A stretch of DNA of 20,583 nt from an uncultured Oscillospiraceae bacterium (GTDB lineage Bacteria; Bacillota; Clostridia; Oscillospirales; Oscillospiraceae), in the NCBI GenBank assembly GCA_900763675.1, contig CAAFLE010000091.1:1-20583 (forward strand). The letters run 5' to 3'. A model generated the notes under the pieces. That model was not told the DNA's origin. It saw only the letters and a list, made by a program, of their open reading frames with translations, and ran no database searches. Both the position numbers and the translations under genes were made by a program. Shown here piece by piece: positions 7,710 through 14,766 of this stretch (position 1 is its first letter; every line of letters begins with the position of its first letter).

Positions 7710-8659
7710 GCGGTCTGCGCCGGTTTCTGATCGACACCGACACCGGCTCGGACGACGCATGGGCGATCGTCGAGGCGCTCTGCGCCGCCGACGTCGCCCG
7801 CGTTGAGGCGATCACGACCGTGTGCGGGAACTTCCCGCTTGATCTCTGCACAAAAAACGCGCTGCTCGCGGAGGACGCGGCGGGGGGAAGCCGCCCGCCG
7901 GTCTACCGCGGCATGGAGCATCCGCTGCTCTCGAAAAAGAGCTTTGCGGCGTACCACGTCCATGGCGAGGACGGGCTGGGCGGTCTGCATCTGCCGCCGC
8001 CCGAACGAGCGGCGGAGGAGACGCACGCCGTACCGGCGATCATCGACCTTGTGCGGAAAAATCCCGGCGAGATCGAGATCGTTACCATCGGACCGCTTAC
8101 CAACATCGCCATGGCACTTTCGCTCGCGCCCGATCTGGCGCAGAAAATGCGAAAGCTCTGGATCCTCGGCGGCAGCGCCGGAGTCCGCGGCAATCTCACC
8201 GACTGGGCGGAATACAACGTCGGCTCCGACCCGGAGGCGGCGGAGATCGTTTTGCAGTCGGGCGCACCCGCCGTATGGGTCACGCTCGACACGACCCGCG
8301 GCAGCACGGAGATCACCCCGGACGAGGTGGAGCGCCTGCTCGCAAGTCCCTCTCCGGCGGGGCGCTTCTGCGCTCTTGCCACACGGCAGCTCCGGGCGTT
8401 TTACGACCGGAGCCGCGGCGGCAGCGAGACCTACGGCGTTGTGGACAGTCTTGCCGTCACGGCGGCGCTGTACCCGGAGATCATGGCGGAGACCGTTCCG
8501 GCAAAATGCCGCGTTGAGCTGCGCGACGAGGAGAAACGCGGTTTTTTCCATTTCGATCCGACCGCTCCGGCGGCGGAGTGCAACGCGATGCTCTGCACCG
8601 CGGTGGACGCCGCGCTTTTCAAGCGGCGTATGTTCGCGCTGCTCGGCGTCAAAGAATAA
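7706..8659 (+). CDS. Inosine-uridine type nucleoside hydrolase (IunH family)
   Basis: The 317-residue product starts with the family calcium-site signature DTDTGSDD (10-17). It also has TIGPLTNIA (127-135), WILGGS (152-157) and AEYNVGSDPEAA (168-179). These enzymes cleave N-glycosidic bonds of ribonucleosides to base plus sugar. The C-terminal motif is usually HDPLA or similar; here it is VVDSLAV (245-251), keeping the metal-binding Asp but replacing the leaving-group His with Val. That suggests a different leaving group or substrate from purine nucleosides. I chose the GTG at 7706, which makes a 4-base GTGA overlap with the rhaA stop. A GTG at 7691 would add five residues. Neither has a strong ribosome site, so coupling is likely. 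Confidence 0.85.
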   Translation: MSGLRRFLIDTDTGSDDAWAIVEALCAADVARVEAITTVCGNFPLDLCTKNALLAEDAAGGSRPPVYRGMEHPLLSKKSFAAYHVHGEDGLGGLHLPPPERAAEETHAVPAIIDLVRKNPGEIEIVTIGPLTNIAMALSLAPDLAQKMRKLWILGGSAGVRGNLTDWAEYNVGSDPEAAEIVLQSGAPAVWVTLDTTRGSTEITPDEVERLLASPSPAGRFCALATRQLRAFYDRSRGGSETYGVVDSLAVTAALYPEIMAETVPAKCRVELRDEEKRGFFHFDPTAPAAECNAMLCTAVDAALFKRRMFALLGVKE

Positions 8660-8662
8660 ACC

Positions 8663-8693
8663 ATGCCCCGTTCCCGATTAGGAAACGGGGCAT
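8663..8693 (+). other. Intergenic hairpin without T-tract
   Basis: A 10-bp perfect stem (ATGCCCCGTT at 8663-8672 with 8684-8693) lies between the nucleoside hydrolase stop and the dehydrogenase ribosome site. No T-run follows, so it is unlikely to terminate. It could be an RNA processing or stabilising structure inside the operon. Confidence 0.45.
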
Positions 8694-8713
8694 TCTGGGA
8701 AAGGAGTATTTTT

Positions 8714-9877
8714 ATGAACGACTTTACCTATTATAATCCGGTCCGCGTCCACTTCGGCGCGGACGCCATGACGTATCTGCCGGAGGAGCTGGCGAAATTC
8801 GGCAAAAACGTCCTGCTCACCTACGGCGGCGGGAGCATCAAGCGCACGGGTCTTTATGAGCGCGTGATCAAAGCGCTGCACGCCGCGGGCAAGACCGTTT
8901 TCGAGCTTTCCGGCATCATGCCGAACCCGCGCACCGAAAAGGTGTACGAGGGCATCGAGCTGTGCCGCGCCCATAAGATCGACCTCATCCTTGCCGTCGG
9001 CGGCGGCAGCACCATCGACTGCTCCAAGGCGATCGCCGTCGGCGCACCGGCGGAGGGCGACTTCTGGGAAAAGTTTTATGTAAACTGGGAGACCGCGGAG
9101 ACCGGCACCCCCCTCGGCGTGATCCTCACCATTCCCGCCACGGGCAGCGAGCTGGACAAGTCCGCCGTCATCACAAATTTCGCCACCGGCGAGAAAAACT
9201 GCTATGACAGCGAGTGGGAGTTCCCGCGCTTTGCCATTCTCGACCCGACGCTTACGTATACTCTGCCGAAAAACCAGATGGTGAACGGCATTGTGGACAC
9301 GATGTCGCATCTCATGGAGCTGTACATTTCCCCGCCGGACGACGATTTTCTCACCGACGCTCTCGCGGAAGCCGCCATGCGCACGGAGATCGCTGCGGCG
9401 CGGCGGGCGATCGTGGATCCCACAGACTATGAAGCGCGGGCAAGTCTTATGTGGACGAGCAGCTTTGCGCTCTGCGGTATGCTGAATAACGGCAAAAAGA
9501 CCGACTGGGAGAGCCACTGCATCGAGCATCCGCTCTCGGCGCTTTTCGATGTAGCGCACGGCGCGGGGCTTTCGGTCGTGCATCCGGCGTATCTTGAATA
9601 CATTCTCGATACCGCTGTGCCGCGTCTGGCGCGGTTCGCCCGGAACGTCTGGGGCGTGTCCGCCGAGGGGAAGAGCGAGACCGAGCAGGCGAAGGAGGGC
9701 ATTGCCGCGCTGCGGAAATTCTTCCATGAGGAGCTGGGCGCTCCGGCGACGCTGCGCGACCTTGGCGTACCGGAGAATTGCTTTGCGCGTGTCGCGGAGC
9801 TGACCGATCTCGGCTGCTACGCCTATCAGCCGCTCAGCGCGGACGACGTGGTGGAGATTCTGCGCCGCTGCTATTGA
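8714..9877 (+). CDS. Iron-containing alcohol dehydrogenase (YqhD/BDH type)
   Basis: This 387-residue enzyme has the nucleotide-binding motifs YGGGSIKRTGLY (37-48) and AVGGGSTIDCSKA (94-106). Metal ligands expected for the family are D195, H199, H272 and H282, seen in VDTMSH, IEHPLSA and DVAHGAG. Family members such as E. coli YqhD and clostridial BdhA reduce aldehydes to alcohols with NAD(P)H. In this operon it may reduce an aldehyde produced from the imported sugar or oxidise a sugar alcohol; the true substrate is unknown. The start at 8714 has AAAGGAG eight bases upstream; an earlier in-frame ATG at 8663 falls in the intergenic hairpin and is rejected. The next gene begins one base after the stop. 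Confidence 0.9.
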   Translation: MNDFTYYNPVRVHFGADAMTYLPEELAKFGKNVLLTYGGGSIKRTGLYERVIKALHAAGKTVFELSGIMPNPRTEKVYEGIELCRAHKIDLILAVGGGSTIDCSKAIAVGAPAEGDFWEKFYVNWETAETGTPLGVILTIPATGSELDKSAVITNFATGEKNCYDSEWEFPRFAILDPTLTYTLPKNQMVNGIVDTMSHLMELYISPPDDDFLTDALAEAAMRTEIAAARRAIVDPTDYEARASLMWTSSFALCGMLNNGKKTDWESHCIEHPLSALFDVAHGAGLSVVHPAYLEYILDTAVPRLARFARNVWGVSAEGKSETEQAKEGIAALRKFFHEELGAPATLRDLGVPENCFARVAELTDLGCYAYQPLSADDVVEILRRCY

Positions 9878-9878
9878 A

Positions 9879-11999
9879 ATGAACAGAGAAACGATGGAAA
9901 AGCTCTATGCCGGGCTGATCGGCATGGACGCCGGAATGCGTCTTGGCGCACCGGTTGAAAACCCGTTCTGGACGTATGACCGGCTTCGGGCATACTACGG
10001 CGACATCCGCGGCTTTCTCCGCACGCAGCGGTACTATACCGCCGACGACGATGTGAACGGGCCGCTGATCTTTGTCCGTGCGCTTGCAGACAACGCCGTA
10101 CCGGAAACACTCACGCCGGGAATGGTCGGCGAGACATGGCTCAACTATACGCGCCGGGGCATGGGAATGTTCTGGTGGGGCGGGGAGGACGTGTCCACCG
10201 AACACCGGGCGTATATGAATCTTCTCCGGGGCGTGAAAGCACCGCGCTCCGGCAGCATGGAGCTGAACGGAAAGACCGCCGCCGAGCAGATCGGCGGGCA
10301 GATTTTTGTGGACACATGGGGTCTGATCTGCCCCGGCGACCCGGCGCGGGCGGCATCGCTTGCCGCCGCGGCGGCAAGCGTATCCCACGACGGCAGCGGC
10401 ATCGACGGCGCAAGATTCATGGCGGCGTGTGTCGCCGCGGCGTATACCGCCTCCGGCCTCGAAGAGGTGCTGAATGCCGGCGAGAGCGTTCTCCCGGAAA
10501 GCTGCGATTACCGCCGCGTCGTGGACGCGGTGCGCTCGTTCCACCGCGCCCATCCCGGCGAGGAGAGCTTCCGCGCCTGCCGCGAATATGTTGCGCAGCA
10601 CTTCAGCGACGAGGCATACCCCGGCGGATACCACATCATTCCCAACGCCGGGATCTGCATCCTTGCCATGCTCTACGGCGGGGGCGATCTCGGGCGGAGC
10701 ATCGAAATTTCCGTCATGTGCGGCTACGATACCGACTGCAACGCGAGCAACATCGGCACGATTCTCGGCGTGCTGCATGGGCTGGACGGTGTGCCGGAGC
10801 GCTACCGCCGTCCGATCAACGATCTTGTCACGCTCTCGAGCGTGTCCGGGTATCTCAATCTCGTCGATCTCTCGGATAAGGCGAAGGAGCTTGCCGCGCT
10901 CTCCTGCCGGATGTACGGCGACGCGCTGCCGGAGGGCATTGTCTGCCCGAAGGCGGGCGAGCTGCGCATGGATTTCCCGTTCCCCGGCTCGACACACGGT
11001 CTGGAGCTGTCCGACTGGGCGGAGCATACGCTGCGCATCGTTCCGGGCAAGGCGCATTCGGGGACGTACTGCGCCGAGATACTGACCGACGGGAAACGCG
11101 CCGGACCGGTCGATCTCTCATTCAAGGCGATGCTCACCCGCGCCGACCTCCATGAGGAGCGCTATGACCCGGTGTTCACCGCGAAGGTCAACACCGGTCA
11201 GCGCGTCAGCGCATGGATGAAAAGCGAGCAGACCGCGCCCGCCGCGGTCACCGTGACGCCGTTTGTCCGCTGCGCCATGACCGGCGAGACGGTGCGTCTC
11301 CCCGCCGTGACGCTGCCGGAGGGCGAGTGGACGGAGGTTTCCTTCACCGTTCCGGAGCTGGACGGCGACGCGGCGCACGACGTCGGCTGGACGATCGCCA
11401 CGGCGCCGGACGTCGATCCGTGGGTCATGGGGCGCGTGTATGTAGACGACATTACCGTCACCGGGCGAATGGACTATGCGGTGAATTTCGCTTTGCAGCG
11501 CGAGGAGTTTTCCCAGCTCACGCCGTTTTCGTTCAACGACGGCGCCGGGGCGCGGGAGGGAGACGCCATGCGCCTGTCTGCCGACGCGCTGCCATACAGC
11601 ACCGGCGTGCAGGCGTTCACGGGAAACTACTATCTGCGCGATACGTGCGTCACGGCAAGCGCGGCGGTCGCAAAGGGCGGGAGCGCCCTGCTGCTTCTGC
11701 GCGGACAGGGGACGCGCCGGTACTATGCGCTCGGTTTTTCCGCGCCGGGCGAATGCGCCGTGCTGCGCTATGAAGACGGCACGGTCGAGACGCTTGCCGC
11801 CGCGCCGTTCGATTGGCGGAGCGGGCGGGAATACGTTCTGACCGCCGCGGCAAAGGGAGATGTCCTCACGCTCGCCGTAGACGGTGCGCCGCAGCTTGAA
11901 GCGCGGGACGGCCGCTTTTCCTACGGTATGCCCGGTCTCGGTCAGACCGGTGCGGGCGAAACGCTCTGGCGCGATCTCCGCATTTCCGGCGAGTGCTGA
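9879..11999 (+). CDS. ADP-ribosylglycohydrolase-family protein with C-terminal beta-sandwich domains
   Basis: The 706-residue product has no signal peptide, so it is probably cytoplasmic. Residues about 5-335 look like the all-helical ADP-ribosylglycohydrolase fold. GLIGMDAGMRLGAPVE (12-27), ADDD (55-58) and GYDTDCNAS (282-290) correspond to the two metal-binding acidic motifs, the first reading DDD-V rather than the usual DD-T. Classic members remove ADP-ribose from proteins; many bacterial members in sugar operons have unknown substrates. Residues about 385-530 and 535-706 look like two beta-rich domains, the second resembling LamG/concanavalin-type folds (GRVYVDDITV, FDWRSGREYVLTAAAKGDVLTLAVDGA split across them). 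This tail roughly doubles the usual length. The start is ambiguous: 9879 is one base after the previous stop and lacks a strong ribosome site; 9894 is an alternative. Confidence 0.8.
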   Translation: MNRETMEKLYAGLIGMDAGMRLGAPVENPFWTYDRLRAYYGDIRGFLRTQRYYTADDDVNGPLIFVRALADNAVPETLTPGMVGETWLNYTRRGMGMFWWGGEDVSTEHRAYMNLLRGVKAPRSGSMELNGKTAAEQIGGQIFVDTWGLICPGDPARAASLAAAAASVSHDGSGIDGARFMAACVAAAYTASGLEEVLNAGESVLPESCDYRRVVDAVRSFHRAHPGEESFRACREYVAQHFSDEAYPGGYHIIPNAGICILAMLYGGGDLGRSIEISVMCGYDTDCNASNIGTILGVLHGLDGVPERYRRPINDLVTLSSVSGYLNLVDLSDKAKELAALSCRMYGDALPEGIVCPKAGELRMDFPFPGSTHGLELSDWAEHTLRIVPGKAHSGTYCAEILTDGKRAGPVDLSFKAMLTRADLHEERYDPVFTAKVNTGQRVSAWMKSEQTAPAAVTVTPFVRCAMTGETVRLPAVTLPEGEWTEVSFTVPELDGDAAHDVGWTIATAPDVDPWVMGRVYVDDITVTGRMDYAVNFALQREEFSQLTPFSFNDGAGAREGDAMRLSADALPYSTGVQAFTGNYYLRDTCVTASAAVAKGGSALLLLRGQGTRRYYALGFSAPGECAVLRYEDGTVETLAAAPFDWRSGREYVLTAAAKGDVLTLAVDGAPQLEARDGRFSYGMPGLGQTGAGETLWRDLRISGEC

Positions 12000-12000
12000 T

Positions 12001-12038
12001 AAAAATATTCCGTATGCTTTGGCATACGGAATATTTTT
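12001..12038. terminator. Bidirectional intrinsic terminator between convergent operons
   Basis: A perfect 17-bp stem (12001-12017 with 12022-12038) closes a 4-base loop and has A-runs on one side and T-runs on the other. It starts two bases after the ADP-ribosylglycohydrolase stop and ends inside the stop codon of the leftward GtrA gene, so it serves both transcripts. Confidence 0.92.
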
Positions 12039-12453
12039 ATTCCTTTGTATCCGGCGTGTCCGGACGGAATACCCAGCGCTTCTGGATCTGGTAGCTGGCG
12101 AGAAAAAGCACGCCGTCCACCGGGATCTTGATGACGGTTTCGAGCAGATTCGTCGCGTGCGTGAGATCCTGAAGAACGGAGACAAGTACGGCGGACAGCC
12201 CCGCCTGCACGACCGCGAGAACGGCATACCGCCAAACCGAACGTCCTGCCGCGCTTTTGTCGTGGAAAACGAGCAGCCGGTTGAGCAGAAAGTTTGTCAC
12301 TGCCGTAACGATGCGTGCGCCGTAGGTCGCGCAAAGCTCGCGTGCGCCGTCCGGCAGGGAGACGAGCAGCACGGAATTGAGCAGAGTAAAAAGCCCATAA
12401 TCCAGCAGAAAGCAGATGGTGCTGCTGCCGGAAAAACGGAGAAACGATTTCAA
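12037..12453 (-). CDS. GtrA-family small membrane protein
   Basis: The product has four predicted membrane helices with GtrA-family features: an early FLLDYGLFTLL segment, NFLLNRLLVF between helices two and three, and YQIQKRWVF near the C-terminus. GtrA-like proteins are thought to flip or support transfer of polyprenyl-phosphate-linked sugars across the membrane. The glycosyltransferase gene directly upstream fits that role. I prefer the TTG at 12453 (138 residues) because AAGGAG lies ten bases before it and it leaves a 7-base gap. The ATG at 12480 would overlap the upstream gene by 20 bases and has no visible ribosome site. The chosen start also gives the family-like opening KSFLRF. Confidence 0.82.
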   Translation of the reverse strand: MKSFLRFSGSSTICFLLDYGLFTLLNSVLLVSLPDGARELCATYGARIVTAVTNFLLNRLLVFHDKSAAGRSVWRYAVLAVVQAGLSAVLVSVLQDLTHATNLLETVIKIPVDGVLFLASYQIQKRWVFRPDTPDTKE

Positions 12454-12460
12454 AGCAGCC

Positions 12461-13168
12461 TTACTCCTTTTTGTCTCCATGGAAAATGTGGCGGAAAATG
12501 AGCTTGTAGATCCGCCAGGAATCCTTCACGGTGTTGAAGTGGCTGGTCTGATTCTCGTCAATGTACACGGTGTCGATCACGACCTCGCCGACGCCGATCC
12601 CCGCACCCTTGAGCGAGAGGAGCATCTGTGTTTCGTATTCGTACCGTTCGCCGCCGATCTCGCACATCAGCGGCAGATGCCGCCGGGCGATGGCGCGAAG
12701 CCCGGTCTGCGTGTCGGTCACGCCGACGCCGCAGGCGAGCTTCATAAAGCTGCGCGTGATCGTGTTGCCGAGCTTGCTGCGCAGCGGCACCTGTTCCAGA
12801 GAAAAGTCGCGCACGCCGAGCCAGAGCTTGTCCGGCTCGCGGCACATCGCCTCGGCGACGGCCATGGCGTCCTTGGGGCGGTGCTGGTTGTCGCCGTCCA
12901 CGACGACAACGCCGTCAATGTCCGGGCGGTTTTCCACACACCAGGCAAACGCCGTTTTGAGCGCTCTGCCCTTGCCGCGGTTTACCTCGTGCCGCAGCAC
13001 CGTTACGCCCGGGCGCGACGCGGCGTCCGCGAAGGGCTGGAGATGCCCTTCGTGGCTGCCGTCGTTTACGACGACAATATCGTCAAAGCCCTCGGCAAGC
13101 AGGCCGTCCACGACCTGAAGCAGTTTTTCGTCCGGCTCATAGGAGGGGACGACGGCGGTGACTTTCAT
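12461..13168 (-). CDS. Family 2 glycosyltransferase, DPM1/polyprenyl-phosphate glycosyltransferase-like
   Basis: This 235-residue protein has a GT-A fold pattern: VVPSYEP (6-12), VVVNDGS (32-38), NRGKGRALKTAF (63-74), the nucleotide-sugar/metal motif VVDGDNQH (89-96), and TDTQTGLRAI (151-160). It has no membrane helices, like dolichol-phosphate-mannose synthase catalytic domains. It probably transfers a sugar from a nucleotide sugar to polyprenyl phosphate at the inner membrane face, with the GtrA-like protein next to it in the operon. The sugar is not predictable. Its stop codon is embedded in the ribosome site of the next gene. Only a weak site precedes its own ATG, which lies 21 bases after the upstream gene. 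Confidence 0.88.
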   Translation of the reverse strand: MKVTAVVPSYEPDEKLLQVVDGLLAEGFDDIVVVNDGSHEGHLQPFADAASRPGVTVLRHEVNRGKGRALKTAFAWCVENRPDIDGVVVVDGDNQHRPKDAMAVAEAMCREPDKLWLGVRDFSLEQVPLRSKLGNTITRSFMKLACGVGVTDTQTGLRAIARRHLPLMCEIGGERYEYETQMLLSLKGAGIGVGEVVIDTVYIDENQTSHFNTVKDSWRIYKLIFRHIFHGDKKE

Positions 13169-13189
13169 GTTCGCATTAACCTGCCTTTA

Positions 13190-14758
13190 TCAGAGAGTTT
13201 CGTAGTTGCTGATGACAAATCCGGCGTCCGTCTGTAAAAAGTAAATACGCATGGTGGCGTCGGCATAGTCGATCGCCTGTCCGTTGTGCGTGCAGTTGGC
13301 GTCGTAGGTCACGTCCACGCTGTAGCAGTTGTCCGCCCAGATCACAACGCCCGAGGCGGTCGTGTTGGAAACGTCGATGTTGCCGTAAGCGGTGTTCCAG
13401 ACAACGCCGTTATAGGTGTCCTGCAGATCGGTATATGCCTGCGTGCCGGGCGTGAGATAGGCAAGCGCGGCATAGAGATTGCCCCATGTGCCGTTGTAGC
13501 CGTTCATATAATAGCTGAGATACGCTTTGACAAAGCTCACGGCGCGGGTCGTGTACTTTTCAGCGTCCGCTCCGTCCAGACACAGCAGGAAATCGCCCTC
13601 GGCGGTTTTGGTAACGCTGCATCCCTCGGGCGGCTCGGCGGTCAGCTCCGGCTCGATGAGGAGACCGTCCACCGTGTACGTCGTCCACGAAACGGGGTTG
13701 ATGAGCTTATCCTTGAGCGGCTCGTAGGAGAAGTTGTTCTGCGTCTCCCCGGCGTATTCGCTGCCCAGCTCAATGCCGTTGCAGAACACCTTGCTGCCGA
13801 CGGCGACCTCGACCGAGGCGGACTTCGTCCCCTCAAGCTCAAGCTCCACGTCGGATACGGCCCAGTTCACGTCGCTGCCGGAGAGCGTGATTTTGGCGAG
13901 CGTTTCCTCGCCGTCCTTGAGAACGTAGGCGGGCGCGGTGTCGGTGTAGTCCAGCGAGCGGTACGCCTGCACGGCTTCGCTGCCGAAACGCTCTTCCATA
14001 TAGGCACGCACGCGGTCGCGTCCGTCGATATTTTCCGGACGCTTCTCATACCAGAGATCGGTCCAGTTGTCGGCGGTAAACGAGGCGAGCCACGCTTCAA
14101 ACGCCTTCTGCGGCGCCTGCCGCACCGCCTCGGCATGCTGCTTTTCCTGCAGTACGATGGCGTTCTGCTCGGCTTCCGCGGCTTTTTCGGCGTCCGTATT
14201 CTTCTGGAACCGCGCCATGGCGATCCAAAGGACGACGAGCGCAGCGAGGAAAATGCACGCCAGCACAATGACATACGTCAGAAATCCCTTGCGGAAGCCG
14301 CCGGATTTCTTTCTGACCGGCGCTTCCTCCGGCGCGGGGCGTTCCCGGCGGACGGTTTTTTCGCTCTGCACGGGACGCTCGCGGCGAACGGGCTGTTCGC
14401 TCTGCACGGGACGTTCCCGGCGGACAGGCGGCTCGCTCTGTGCCGGACGCGCCCGGCGGACAGGCGGCTCGCTCTGTGCCGGACGCGCCCGGCGGACGGG
14501 CTGTTCGCTCTGCACGGGGCGTTCCCGGCGGACCGGCTGCGCCTCCAGCGGTTCGGGGGCTTCATAGCTCTCCTCCGGGATGGGGGCGGCGGTCTCCTCC
14601 GGATACTCTTCCGGCGCGGGGACCGTTACGCGCTCGGCGGTTTCCGGCACGTCGAAGAGCAGCTCCTCCTCGCGGACGGAGGGAATGCGCTCGCCGCGGG
14701 GCGCTCTCGCTTCACTTTTCCGGCTCACGCCGGATACAGGTTTTTCATGCTTTCCCAT
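13190..14758 (-). CDS. Single-pass membrane protein with Arg/Pro-rich repeats and extracellular domain
   Basis: I do not recognise a named family. From the ATG at 14758 the protein has 522 residues. Residues 1-74 are acidic and Pro-rich. Residues 75-146 are six 12-residue repeats of the form PVRRERPVQSEQ, strongly basic. One membrane helix spans about 160-182, followed by a charged, probably coiled-coil stretch (185-218) and an extracellular part to the end. The last ~120 residues (AVSFVKAYLSYYMNG onward) suggest an NTF2-like fold, and the middle segment with a GSKVFCNGIELG turn recalls TcaA-type cell-envelope proteins; both are loose resemblances. A TTG at 14770 overlapping the upstream stop is a possible start, but the ATG has a GAGG seven bases upstream. 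Surface-glycan genes flank it, suggesting an envelope role. Confidence 0.75.
   Translation of the reverse strand: MGKHEKPVSGVSRKSEARAPRGERIPSVREEELLFDVPETAERVTVPAPEEYPEETAAPIPEESYEAPEPLEAQPVRRERPVQSEQPVRRARPAQSEPPVRRARPAQSEPPVRRERPVQSEQPVRRERPVQSEKTVRRERPAPEEAPVRKKSGGFRKGFLTYVIVLACIFLAALVVLWIAMARFQKNTDAEKAAEAEQNAIVLQEKQHAEAVRQAPQKAFEAWLASFTADNWTDLWYEKRPENIDGRDRVRAYMEERFGSEAVQAYRSLDYTDTAPAYVLKDGEETLAKITLSGSDVNWAVSDVELELEGTKSASVEVAVGSKVFCNGIELGSEYAGETQNNFSYEPLKDKLINPVSWTTYTVDGLLIEPELTAEPPEGCSVTKTAEGDFLLCLDGADAEKYTTRAVSFVKAYLSYYMNGYNGTWGNLYAALAYLTPGTQAYTDLQDTYNGVVWNTAYGNIDVSNTTASGVVIWADNCYSVDVTYDANCTHNGQAIDYADATMRIYFLQTDAGFVISNYETL
14321..14536 (-). repeat. Six-copy 36-bp coding tandem repeat
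   Basis: The DNA encodes six 12-residue units in the cytoplasmic part of the membrane protein: copies 1 and 4 read PVRRERPVQSEQ, copies 2 and 3 are identical PVRRARPAQSEP, and copies 5 and 6 vary at the end. The two central copies look identical at the base level over 36 bases, which suggests recent duplication and possible length variation between strains. Confidence 0.88.
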
Positions 14759-14766
14759 GGCTGCCC

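Noticed and set aside
5292..7760. An 822-codon open frame on the minus strand
   Set aside because: It is opposite the permease, ATPase and rhaA genes, all of which have clear family motifs. Long antisense frames are expected in this GC-rich DNA, and its Arg/His/Val-rich composition fits no family.
8663..8693. Intrinsic terminator between the nucleoside hydrolase and dehydrogenase genes
   Set aside because: The hairpin is good but no T-tract follows, and the dehydrogenase has no visible promoter of its own.
14321..14536. CRISPR array
   Set aside because: The 36-bp period looked like a CRISPR repeat length, but units are contiguous with no unique spacers and they encode an in-frame protein repeat.
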